A stretch of 64,000 bases of DNA from Streptomyces sp. NBC_01446 (GTDB taxonomy: Bacteria; Actinomycetota; Actinomycetes; Streptomycetales; Streptomycetaceae), in NCBI RefSeq assembly GCF_026340095.1, contig NZ_JAPEPO010000001.1, positions 7,026,501-7,090,500 of the forward strand, in the 5' to 3' direction. The position numbers were made by a program, and so were the translations under genes. Positions 34,598-42,407 of the stretch are shown piece after piece; position 1 is the first letter of the stretch; each line of letters begins with the position of its first letter. The notes under the pieces are model-generated. The model saw only the letters and a list, made by a program, of their open reading frames with translations, did no database searches and was not told the origin of the DNA.

Positions 34598-35584
34598 ATG
34601 GGTGGCAACACCATCACGACACCGGCCACGCGCGTACCTGCCGCCTCGCTCGCGCAGAGCAGGGCAGCTCGCGAACTGGGACTGAAACGGGGCGAGTTCG
34701 AGCTGGCGGTACGACTCGGACGCGTCCGCACCGTACCGGCCGCCGACGGCGGGCGCCGCCGCGTGGCCCGCGAGGAGATCGAGCGGGTGCGTGACACCGC
34801 GGGCTTCCCGGATTCGCTGCGGGAGCACGTCCGGGCTGTGGGGACCACCGAAGGCGCGACCCTCATGGACATCACCACGGCCAGGTTCACCCGTCTCGCC
34901 CGCGCGGGAATGCTGACGCCGGTCCGCTTCTACTTGAACCGGTACCGAGCCGTGGTCTGGCTCTATCTCGCCGAAGAGCTGCGGGAGTTCGCGGCAGCCG
35001 AGGTCAACGCACCGCTGATGACGGGACGCGCACCCGACCGAATGCGCGCCCGCCTCGACGCGGGCATCGACCTACGGCCCCGGAACTGGCGGTCGCGGCA
35101 CGCGGGCCAGCTACTCGGGCAGAGCACCGACGCATGGGAGCGCGCCGCCGCCGTCGCGTCCCTCCTGGACCCGGTGACGGTCCTGGAACTCGTCAAGTGC
35201 CCGTACGAGCGCGGCTATCTGAGCAAACTGCGGCCCGAGTCGACCGGACACGGGGCGCCCGACTCGCCATCGGCACGCATCGCCGAGCGCATCATGACAG
35301 CGGACGACCCGCACGAGATCAGCTGGCTCAGGGCGAGCCTGCTGCTCAGCCTGGTGGAGGCGCGACGCCTGCGGCCAGCGCCGCGACCGAACGCGCGCAC
35401 TCCCGTCGCCGCGCACCAAGAACCGCTCGCGCCGACCACGCACTCAAAAGGAGTGGCCTTGCCGGAGCCGGATGCCGCGCCGGCGGGAGGGGCGATCGTG
35501 ACGGGCGAGCAATGTGCGGTTGAGGCCGAGCCACCCCGCCCATCGCGCGGACTGTTCGGTTGGCTCCGCCGCAGAGGAGCCTGA
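34598..35584 (+). CDS. DUF6397-type protein of Streptomyces
   Basis: 328 residues from ATG 34598 with RBS GGGGGAG. An N-terminal HTH-like helical part (SRAARELGLKRGEFELAVRLGRVRTVPAADGGRRRVAREEIERVR) resembles a MerR/excisionase-type DNA-binding fold. The next segment has LMDITTARFTRLARAGMLTPVRFYLNRYRAVVWLYLAEELREFA. The C-terminal part is disordered, ending GLFGWLRRRGA. The family is known to me only as a domain of unknown function in Streptomyces; DNA binding is an inference. Confidence 0.7.
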   Translation: MGGNTITTPATRVPAASLAQSRAARELGLKRGEFELAVRLGRVRTVPAADGGRRRVAREEIERVRDTAGFPDSLREHVRAVGTTEGATLMDITTARFTRLARAGMLTPVRFYLNRYRAVVWLYLAEELREFAAAEVNAPLMTGRAPDRMRARLDAGIDLRPRNWRSRHAGQLLGQSTDAWERAAAVASLLDPVTVLELVKCPYERGYLSKLRPESTGHGAPDSPSARIAERIMTADDPHEISWLRASLLLSLVEARRLRPAPRPNARTPVAAHQEPLAPTTHSKGVALPEPDAAPAGGAIVTGEQCAVEAEPPRPSRGLFGWLRRRGA

Positions 35585-35621
35585 ACCGGGCCTGCGGAAG
35601 CGGCAGTTCGCAAGCGCGGGC

Positions 35622-36182
35622 CTACTCGACGGCGTCGATACCTGTGGTGTCGAGGTCGGTGGCGTCGAGATCCGTGGCGTTGAGATCCGTGGCGTCGAGA
35701 TCCTTGGCGTAGTGCTCGATGGCCGGCCGGTACGTGATGAGGTCAGGATCGCCGCTCGTCGCCGCGAGAACGGTCAGCAGCAGCCGCATCCCGTCGTGCG
35801 CGCGGCCCATGTTGTACAGGGCCATGGCCAGGAACGTCTGGAGGGCATGGTCCTCCGGGAACTCGGTGACGCCGCCGCTCAGCGTGGCGACCGCCTCCGG
35901 GTAGCGGCCCAGAGTGCGGTACGTGCTGCCCAGACCGAGCAGAGCGCCACGCCGGTCGTCCGCACCGAGACCGGAGCCGGCGAGTGCCCGCACGTAGTAC
36001 GGAACGGCATCCGCCTCGAGTCCGAGGGCGTCGTGGACCCAGGCTGTCTGGTACGCGATCTCGGCGTCGTCGGGAAACCGGTCTGACAGCTCGACGAGCC
36101 GCTCGCGGGCCTCCTCGCGCAGGCCGTCCTGGCGCAGCCGCACGGCCCGGGCGAGCGACGCGTCCCGGTCGGATCCGGTCAC
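35622..36182 (-). CDS. Tetratricopeptide-repeat protein with acidic repeat tail
   Basis: 186 residues from GTG 36182, chosen because it overlaps the tesB stop as GTGA and has GGGGAG upstream. Several TPR units are visible: LARAVRLRQDGLREEARERLVELSDRFPDDAEIAYQTAWVHDALG, ADAVPYYVRALAGS, ALLGLGSTYRTLGRYPEAVATLSGGVTEFPEDHALQTFLAMALYNMG. The C-terminus ends in a short DLDATDLNATDLDATDLD-type repeat encoded by a 15-bp tandem repeat. TPR proteins mediate protein-protein contacts; partners are unknown. It is coupled to tesB. Confidence 0.82.
   Translation of the reverse strand: MTGSDRDASLARAVRLRQDGLREEARERLVELSDRFPDDAEIAYQTAWVHDALGLEADAVPYYVRALAGSGLGADDRRGALLGLGSTYRTLGRYPEAVATLSGGVTEFPEDHALQTFLAMALYNMGRAHDGMRLLLTVLAATSGDPDLITYRPAIEHYAKDLDATDLNATDLDATDLDTTGIDAVE
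35644..35703 (-). repeat. Four-copy 15-bp tandem repeat in the TPR gene
   Basis: The unit GTGGCGTCGAGATCC (plus strand) occurs four times: 35644-35658 (degenerate), 35659-35673 (exact), 35674-35688 (one change) and 35689-35703 (exact). It encodes the pentapeptide series D-L-D/N-A/T-T at the protein's C-terminus. Being in frame and a multiple of three, copy-number change would keep the reading frame. Confidence 0.85.
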
Positions 36183-37051
36183 TCCCCGAGCTTCCGGAAG
36201 AGGCCCTCTTGCACCACGGACACGAGGAGGTGTCCATCGGCGTCGTAGATCCGGCCGCGCGCCAGACCGCGGCCGCCCGTCGCGATCGGGGACTCCTGGT
36301 CGTACAGGAACCACTCGTCCGCACGGAAGGGACGGTGGAACCACATGGCGTGGTCGAGCGAGGCCATGTCGAAACCGCGCTGCCCCCACAGCGGTTCCAC
36401 GGGGATGCGCACGGCATCGAGGAGGGTCATGTCGCTCGCGTACGTGAGAGCGCAGGTGTGCACGAGCGGGTCGTCGCCGAGGGGCCCGACCGCGCGCATC
36501 CACACCGCGCTGCGCGGCTCGGCGCTCTCGATGTCCTCGGGTGACCAGCGCAGCCGGTCCACGTACCGGATGTCGAAGGGCTGGCGCCGCGCCATGAGCT
36601 CCAACGTCTCGGGCAGCGCACCCAGATGGGCTTTGACCTCGTCGGCGATCGTCGGCAGGGACTCCGGATCGGGAACCTCGCGCGCCGGCGGCAGCTGGTG
36701 CTCGAAGCTCCCGTCCTCGGGCTTGTGGAAGGAGGCGGTCAGATTGAAGATCGTGCGGCCCTGCTGCACGGCGGTGACGCGGCGCGTGGTGAACGACCGG
36801 CCGTCGCGGACCCGTTCGACCTGGTACACGATGGGCACGCCGGGGCGGCCCGGACGCAGGAAGTACGCGTGGAGCGAGTGCACGGGCCGGTCGCCCTCGG
36901 TGGTGCGGCCCGCCGCGACGAGCGCCTGGCCGGCCACCTGGCCGCCGAAGACCCGCTGCAAAGACTCCTGCGGGCTGCGGCCCCGGAAGATGTTGACCTC
37001 GATCTGCTCCAGGTCGAGCAGGTCGACGAGCCGCTCAGCTGGGTTGGTCAT
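36179..37051 (-). CDS. tesB: Acyl-CoA thioesterase II (TesB family)
   Basis: 290 residues from ATG 37051 (MTNPAERLVDLLDLEQIEVNIFRGRSP); ATG 37066 is a possible alternative. The double-hotdog TesB features are FGGQVAGQALVAAGRT, VHSLHAYFLRPGRPGVPIVYQVERVRDGRSFTTRRV, and in the second domain LDHAMWFHRPFRADEWFLYDQESP, GGRGLARGRIYDADGHLLVSVVQEGL. The catalytic Asp, Thr/Ser and Gln region appears conserved. It hydrolyses acyl-CoA to free acid and CoA. It lies 67 nt after the helicase and overlaps the TPR gene. Confidence 0.93.
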   Translation of the reverse strand: MTNPAERLVDLLDLEQIEVNIFRGRSPQESLQRVFGGQVAGQALVAAGRTTEGDRPVHSLHAYFLRPGRPGVPIVYQVERVRDGRSFTTRRVTAVQQGRTIFNLTASFHKPEDGSFEHQLPPAREVPDPESLPTIADEVKAHLGALPETLELMARRQPFDIRYVDRLRWSPEDIESAEPRSAVWMRAVGPLGDDPLVHTCALTYASDMTLLDAVRIPVEPLWGQRGFDMASLDHAMWFHRPFRADEWFLYDQESPIATGGRGLARGRIYDADGHLLVSVVQEGLFRKLGE

Positions 37052-37118
37052 GCGTTGTTCTCTCATCTCTGCGCCACGCTCCGAGTGCTGCGTCCGGGGT
37101 GCGCGACCGGGTCAGGGC

Positions 37119-39632
37119 CTACAGCTGGCCGACATCGGTGACACGGATGACCGCACGGCCCTCCGCGTCGGACGCCTCGAGATCGACTTCGGCGCTGATG
37201 CCCCAGTCGTGATCGCCGTTCGGATCGGCGAACGTCTGGCGCACCCGCCACAGGCCGTGCGCGGGGTCCTCCTCGATCTGCAGCAGCTTCGGCCCGCGGG
37301 CGTCGGGACCGGTGCCGAGATCTTCGTACTCGTCCCAGTACTTGTCCATGGCCTCGCCCCAGGCGTCCGCGTCCCAGCCCGCGTCGGCGTCCAGCTCGCC
37401 CAGTTCGTCGACGTTGTCGAGGGCGGCCAGCTCGACCCGTCGGAACATGGCGTTGCGGACGAGCACACGGAACGCGCGCGCGTTCGCCGTGACCGGCTTG
37501 ACCTGGTCGGCCTTCTCCTGGGCCTCCTCGGCCGTCATGACCTCGGGGTTGGCGAGCTGCTCCCACTCGTCGAGGAGGCTGGAGTCGACCTGGCGGACCA
37601 TCTCGCCCAGCCAGGCGATCAGGTCCTCGAGGTCCTCGGACTTGAGGTCGTCGGGGACCGTGTGCTCAAGCGTCTTGTACGCGCCGGCGAGGTAACGCAG
37701 CACGATGCCCTCGGTGCGGGCGAGCTCGTAGAAGGACACGAACTCCGTGAAGGTCATGGCCCGTTCGTACATGTCACGGATCACGGACTTCGGCGACAGC
37801 GGGTGGTCACCCACCCACGGGTGGCTCCTGCGGTACACGTCGTACGCGTGGTAGAGCAGCTCGTCCAGGGGCTTCGGGTACGTGACGTCCTGGAGCCGCT
37901 CCATACGGTCCTCGTACTCGACGCCGTCGGACTTCATCGCCGCGACGGCCTCACCGCGCGCCTTGTTCTGCTGGGCGGCGAGGATCTGCCGCGGGTCGTC
38001 GAGTGTCGACTCCACGACGGACACCATGTCGAGCGCGTACGACGGCGAGTCCTTGTCGAGCAGCTCGAAGGAGGCGAGAGCGAACGTCGACAGCGGCTGG
38101 TTGAGCGCGAAGTCCTGCTGGAGATCGACCGTCAGGCGCACGATCCGGCCCGAGGAGTCGGGTTCGTCGAGCTTCTCCACGATGCCGCCGTCGAGGAGCG
38201 AGCGGTAGATGGCGATCGCGCGGCGGATGTGCCGCAGCTGCTGCTTGCGCGGCTCGTGGTTGTCCTCGAGGAGATGGCGCATGGCGTCGAAGGCGTTGCC
38301 GGGGCGCGCGATGACCGCGAGCAGCATCATGTGCGTCACCCGGAAGCGGGACGTCAGCGGCTCCGGAGCCGAGCCGATCAGCTTCTCGAAAGTGTTCTCG
38401 GACCAGGCGACGAAGCCCTCGGGGGCCTTCTTGCGGACCACCTTGCGGCGCTTCTTCGGGTCGTCCCCCGCCTTAGTGAGCGACTTCTCGTTCTCGATGA
38501 CGTGCTCGGGCGCCTGCGCCACGACGAGGCCCGCCGTGTCGAAGCCGGCCCGCCCGGCCCGGCCCGCGATCTGGTGGAACTCCCGCGCGCGCAGCGTCCG
38601 CACCCGCGTCCCGTCGTACTTCGTCAGAGCGGTGAACAGGACGGTACGGATGGGCACGTTGACCCCCACGCCCAGCGTGTCCGTGCCGCAGATGACCTTC
38701 AAGAGGCCCGCCTGCGCGAGCTTCTCCACCAGGCGCCGGTACTTCGGCAGCATGCCCGCGTGGTGCACGCCGATCCCGTGCCGCACGTAGCGCGACAGAC
38801 TGCGGCCGAACTTGGTGGTGAAGCGGAAGTTGCCGATCAGGTCGGCGATCTTCTCCTTCTCCTCGCGCGTGCACATGTTGATGCTCATGAGTGCCTGCGC
38901 GCGCTCGACGGCCTGCGCCTGCGTGAAGTGCACGATGTAGACCGGGGCCTGCCGGGTGTCGAGCAGCTCGGTCAGCGTCTCCGTGAGCGGCGTGAGCCGG
39001 TACTCGTAGGAAAGGGGAACCGGACGCGTCGCGGAGCTGACCACGGACGTGGGGCGGCCGGTGCGCCGCGTCAGATCCTTCTCGAACATGGCGACGTCGC
39101 CGAGCGTCGCCGACATGAGGATGAACTGTGCCTGGGGGAGTTCGAGCAGGGGAATCTGCCAGGCCCAGCCGCGGTCACCCTCCGCGTAGAAGTGGAACTC
39201 GTCCATCACGACCTGGCCGATGTCGGCCCGCGCCCCGTCGCGCAGCGCGATGGACGCGAGGATCTCGGCGGTGCAGCAGATCACGGGGGCGTCGGCGTTG
39301 ACCGACGCGTCACCCGTGAGCATGCCGACGTTCTCCGTGCCGAAGAGCTTGCACAGCTCGAAGAACTTCTCGGAGACCAGCGCCTTGATCGGTGCCGTGT
39401 AGAAGGTGACCTCGTCCCGCGCGAGCGCCGCGAAGTGCGCACCCGCGGCGATCATGCTCTTGCCGGACCCGGTGGGCGTCGAGACGATCACGTTCGCCCC
39501 CGACACCACCTCGATCAGCGCCTCCTCCTGGTGGGGATAGAGGGTGATCCCGCGCTCCTCGGCCCACGACTCGAAAGCCTCGTAGAGGGCGTCGGGGTCG
39601 GCGGTCTGCGGCAGCTGATCGATAAGGGTCAC
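37119..39632 (-). CDS. DEAD/DEAH-box helicase with C-terminal DUF3516-like region
   Basis: 837 residues from GTG 39632, preceded by GGGGG. Helicase motifs in order: YPHQEEALIEV, TPTGSGKS (about residue 55), APIKALVSEKF, DEFHFY (about 142), MSATLGD, and in the second RecA domain FTQAQAVERAQ, GIGVHHAGMLPKYRRLVE, GTDTLGVGVNVPIRTVLF and QIAGRAGRAG (about 357). The C-terminal ~420 residues match the DUF3516 type found in actinobacterial Ski2-like helicases. It probably unwinds RNA or structured nucleic acid. The frame extends upstream but covers the opposite-strand YdjM gene. Confidence 0.9.
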   Translation of the reverse strand: MTLIDQLPQTADPDALYEAFESWAEERGITLYPHQEEALIEVVSGANVIVSTPTGSGKSMIAAGAHFAALARDEVTFYTAPIKALVSEKFFELCKLFGTENVGMLTGDASVNADAPVICCTAEILASIALRDGARADIGQVVMDEFHFYAEGDRGWAWQIPLLELPQAQFILMSATLGDVAMFEKDLTRRTGRPTSVVSSATRPVPLSYEYRLTPLTETLTELLDTRQAPVYIVHFTQAQAVERAQALMSINMCTREEKEKIADLIGNFRFTTKFGRSLSRYVRHGIGVHHAGMLPKYRRLVEKLAQAGLLKVICGTDTLGVGVNVPIRTVLFTALTKYDGTRVRTLRAREFHQIAGRAGRAGFDTAGLVVAQAPEHVIENEKSLTKAGDDPKKRRKVVRKKAPEGFVAWSENTFEKLIGSAPEPLTSRFRVTHMMLLAVIARPGNAFDAMRHLLEDNHEPRKQQLRHIRRAIAIYRSLLDGGIVEKLDEPDSSGRIVRLTVDLQQDFALNQPLSTFALASFELLDKDSPSYALDMVSVVESTLDDPRQILAAQQNKARGEAVAAMKSDGVEYEDRMERLQDVTYPKPLDELLYHAYDVYRRSHPWVGDHPLSPKSVIRDMYERAMTFTEFVSFYELARTEGIVLRYLAGAYKTLEHTVPDDLKSEDLEDLIAWLGEMVRQVDSSLLDEWEQLANPEVMTAEEAQEKADQVKPVTANARAFRVLVRNAMFRRVELAALDNVDELGELDADAGWDADAWGEAMDKYWDEYEDLGTGPDARGPKLLQIEEDPAHGLWRVRQTFADPNGDHDWGISAEVDLEASDAEGRAVIRVTDVGQL

Positions 39633-39789
39633 GCCCCCATATTGCCTGCCTTCCGACCCGATCCGGCAATCGGTTGCCCGTACGAAGATCACGAAAGGTA
39701 CGCTGTGGCGCCGACGGAGCGTCAGGACGCGGTGGCCCGGGTGGGGACAACTGGGCACCTGCACAAGTGGAATGGGGCGGAACGCAGCC

Positions 39790-40584
39790 ATGATGGGACC
39801 GGCACACTCGCTGTCAGGAGCAGCGGCCTGGCTGGGGGTGGGCGCGGCCGCGGCCGCCGCCGGGCACCCCATGCCCTGGCCCGTCGTGCTCGTCGGGGCA
39901 CTGATCTGCGCGGGCGCAGCCCTCGCCCCCGACCTGGACCACAAGGCGGCCACCATCTCGCGGGCCTTCGGCCCCCTGTCGCGCGGCCTGTGCGAGATCG
40001 TCGACAAGCTGTCGTACGCGGTCTACAAGGCGACCCGTATGAAGGGCGACCCGCGCCGTTCCGGCGGACACCGCACCCTCACGCACACCTGGCTGTGGGC
40101 GGTCCTGATCGGAGCCGGCGCCTCGGCCGCGGCGATCTTCGGCGGGCGCTGGGCGGTCCTCGCCCTCCTCTTCGTCCACATGGTGCTCGCCATCGAGGGC
40201 CTGCTGTGGCGGGCGGCACGCGGTTCCAGCAGCGACGTTCTGGTGTGGCTGCTCGCCGGGACCAGCGCCTGGATACTCGCCGGTATCCTCGACAAGCCGG
40301 GCAACGGGTCGGACTGGCTGTTCACGCAGCCCGGCCAGGAGTACCTGTGGCTGGGCCTGCCCATCGTCCTGGGCGCCCTGGTGCACGACATAGGGGACGC
40401 GCTCACGGTCTCCGGCTGCCCGGTCCTGTGGCCCATCCCCATCGGCCGCAAGCGCTGGTACCCGATCGGTCCGCCCAAGATGATGCGCTTCCGCGCGGGC
40501 AGCTGGGTCGAGCTCAAGGTGCTGATGCCGGTGTTCATGCTGCTCGGCGGAGTGGGGTGTGCGGCCGCGCTCAACGTCATCTGA
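39790..40584 (+). CDS. YdjM-type membrane-bound metal-dependent hydrolase
   Basis: 264 residues from ATG 39790 (MMGPAHSLSGAAAWLGVG); ATG 39772 is possible. Metal-site-like residues are HSLSG, LAPDLDHKAATISR, GGHRTLTHTWLWA and HDIGDALTVSGCPVLWP. Four to five transmembrane helices are evident. The family (PF04307-like) is linked to membrane-associated hydrolase functions in bacteria, but the substrate is unknown. It diverges from the helicase and converges on the ABC transporter genes. Confidence 0.82.
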   Translation: MMGPAHSLSGAAAWLGVGAAAAAAGHPMPWPVVLVGALICAGAALAPDLDHKAATISRAFGPLSRGLCEIVDKLSYAVYKATRMKGDPRRSGGHRTLTHTWLWAVLIGAGASAAAIFGGRWAVLALLFVHMVLAIEGLLWRAARGSSSDVLVWLLAGTSAWILAGILDKPGNGSDWLFTQPGQEYLWLGLPIVLGALVHDIGDALTVSGCPVLWPIPIGRKRWYPIGPPKMMRFRAGSWVELKVLMPVFMLLGGVGCAAALNVI

Positions 40585-40616
40585 GCCGCCGCACACACCC
40601 AGTCCCGCCCGGGCGG

Positions 40617-42407
40617 TCACCCGTGCCAGGACCGCCACAGCGCCGCGTACGCACCGTCGGCCGCGACCAGCTGGTCGTGGCTGCCGAGCTCCCTGATCCG
40701 CCCCTCCTCGACCACGGCGATCACATCCGCGTCATGAGCCGTGTGCAGCCGGTGGGCGATCGCGACGACCGTGCGGCCGTCCAGGACCCTGCCGAGCGAA
40801 CGCTCCAGGTTCCTGGCCGCCCGAGGATCGAGCAGCGAGGTCGCCTCGTCGAGGACCAGGGTGTGCGGATCGGCGAGGACGAGGCGGGCCAGCGCGATCT
40901 GCTGCGCCTGGGCCGGGGTCAGCGCCACCGCGCCCGAGCCGACCTCGGTGTCGAGGCCTCCGTCGAGCGCCCGCGCCCAGCCGTCCGCGTCGACCGCGCC
41001 GAGAGCCGCCCACAGCTCGGCGTCCTCGGCCCCGGTGCGCGCGAGCCGCAGATTGTCGCGCAGGGAGCCGACGAACACGTGGTGCTCCTGGTTGACCAGC
41101 GCCACATGCGAGCGCACGCGCTCGGCGGGCATCCGGGAGAGCTCGGCGCCCCCCAGCGTGACCTGCCCGGTGCGCGGCGCGTAGATCCCGGCGAGCAGCC
41201 GGCCGAGCGTGGACTTGCCCGCTCCGGACGGACCGACCAGCGCGAGCCGTGTCCCGGGCCGCACGTCGAGGGACACCTGGCGCAGGACGTCCACGCCCGC
41301 CCGGTACCCGAAGTGCACGTCGTCGGCCTGCACGTGCCGGCCGTCCGGCGCCACCGAGGCGTCGCCCGCGTCCGGCTCGATGTCCCTGACCCCCACGAGC
41401 CGGGCCAGCGACACCTGGGCGACCTGGAGCTCGTCGTACCAGCGCAGGATCAGACCCAGCGGGTCGACCAGCATCTGGGCGATGAGCGCGCCCGTGGTCA
41501 GCTGCCCGACGCCGATCCAGCCCTGGAGTGCGAAGACACCGCCGATCAGGAGCACCGAGCACAGCACCGTCACATGGGTGGCGTTGATGACAGGGAAGAA
41601 CACCGACCGCAGATAGAGCGTGTAGCGCTCCCACGCCGTCCATTCCTTGACCCGCCGGTCGGACATGGCCACGCGGCGGTCGCCGAGCCGGTGGGCCTCG
41701 ATGGTGCGCCCGGCGTCGACGGTCTCCGCGAGGGCCGCGGCCACCGCGGCGTAGCCGGCGGCCTCCGAGCGGTAGGCGGACGGGGCCCGCTTGAAGTACC
41801 AGCGGCAGCCGACGACGAGCAGCGGTACCGCGACGAGGACCGCCGGCGCCAGTGGCGGCGCGGTCACGGCGAGACCGCCGAGGAGCAGCCCCACCCACAC
41901 GACGCCGATGGACAGCTGGGGAACGGCCTCGCGCATCGCGTTGGCGAGCCGGTCGATGTCGGTGGTGATACGGGAAAGGAGGTCACCGGTACCGGCCCGT
42001 TCGAGCACGCCGGGCGGCAGGCCGACCGCTCGTACGAGGAAGTCCTCGCGCAGGTCCGCCAGCATCCGCTCGCCGAGCATCGCGCCCCGCAGCCGCACCT
42101 GCCGCACGAACACGGCCTGGAGGACGAGCGCGACGACGAACACGGCGATGGTGATGCCCAGATGCTTCACGCGCAGCCGGTCCGTGCCGTCGGAGACGTC
42201 CTGGACCAGGGCGCCGAGCAGATAGGGGCCGACCATCGACGCCACGACGGCGATGGTGTTCACGCCGATGAGCAGCAGGAACGCGCGGCGGTGCCGCTGG
42301 TACAGCTCGCGGACGTAGGACCGGACGGTTGCCGGGGCGCCGACGGGCAGGGTGTTCGCGGTGGTCGGGGCCGCCGGGTCGTAGGCCGGTGGCGCCAGGC
42401 CGATCAT
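40617..42407 (-). CDS. ABC exporter half-transporter A (degenerate signature motif)
   Basis: 596 residues from ATG 42407, coupled as ATGA to the upstream gene. The N-terminal ~330 residues contain six likely membrane helices of the type I exporter fold. The nucleotide-binding domain has canonical Walker A GPSGAGKST (about 394), Walker B LVLDEATSLLD (about 517) and H-loop IAHRLHT (about 553). The signature motif is not LSGGQ but LTPAQAQQIALAR (about 499). It pairs with the next gene's product, which carries the complementary intact signature, so the dimer likely has one active ATP site. Substrate unknown. Confidence 0.9.
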   Translation of the reverse strand: MIGLAPPAYDPAAPTTANTLPVGAPATVRSYVRELYQRHRRAFLLLIGVNTIAVVASMVGPYLLGALVQDVSDGTDRLRVKHLGITIAVFVVALVLQAVFVRQVRLRGAMLGERMLADLREDFLVRAVGLPPGVLERAGTGDLLSRITTDIDRLANAMREAVPQLSIGVVWVGLLLGGLAVTAPPLAPAVLVAVPLLVVGCRWYFKRAPSAYRSEAAGYAAVAAALAETVDAGRTIEAHRLGDRRVAMSDRRVKEWTAWERYTLYLRSVFFPVINATHVTVLCSVLLIGGVFALQGWIGVGQLTTGALIAQMLVDPLGLILRWYDELQVAQVSLARLVGVRDIEPDAGDASVAPDGRHVQADDVHFGYRAGVDVLRQVSLDVRPGTRLALVGPSGAGKSTLGRLLAGIYAPRTGQVTLGGAELSRMPAERVRSHVALVNQEHHVFVGSLRDNLRLARTGAEDAELWAALGAVDADGWARALDGGLDTEVGSGAVALTPAQAQQIALARLVLADPHTLVLDEATSLLDPRAARNLERSLGRVLDGRTVVAIAHRLHTAHDADVIAVVEEGRIRELGSHDQLVAADGAYAALWRSWHG

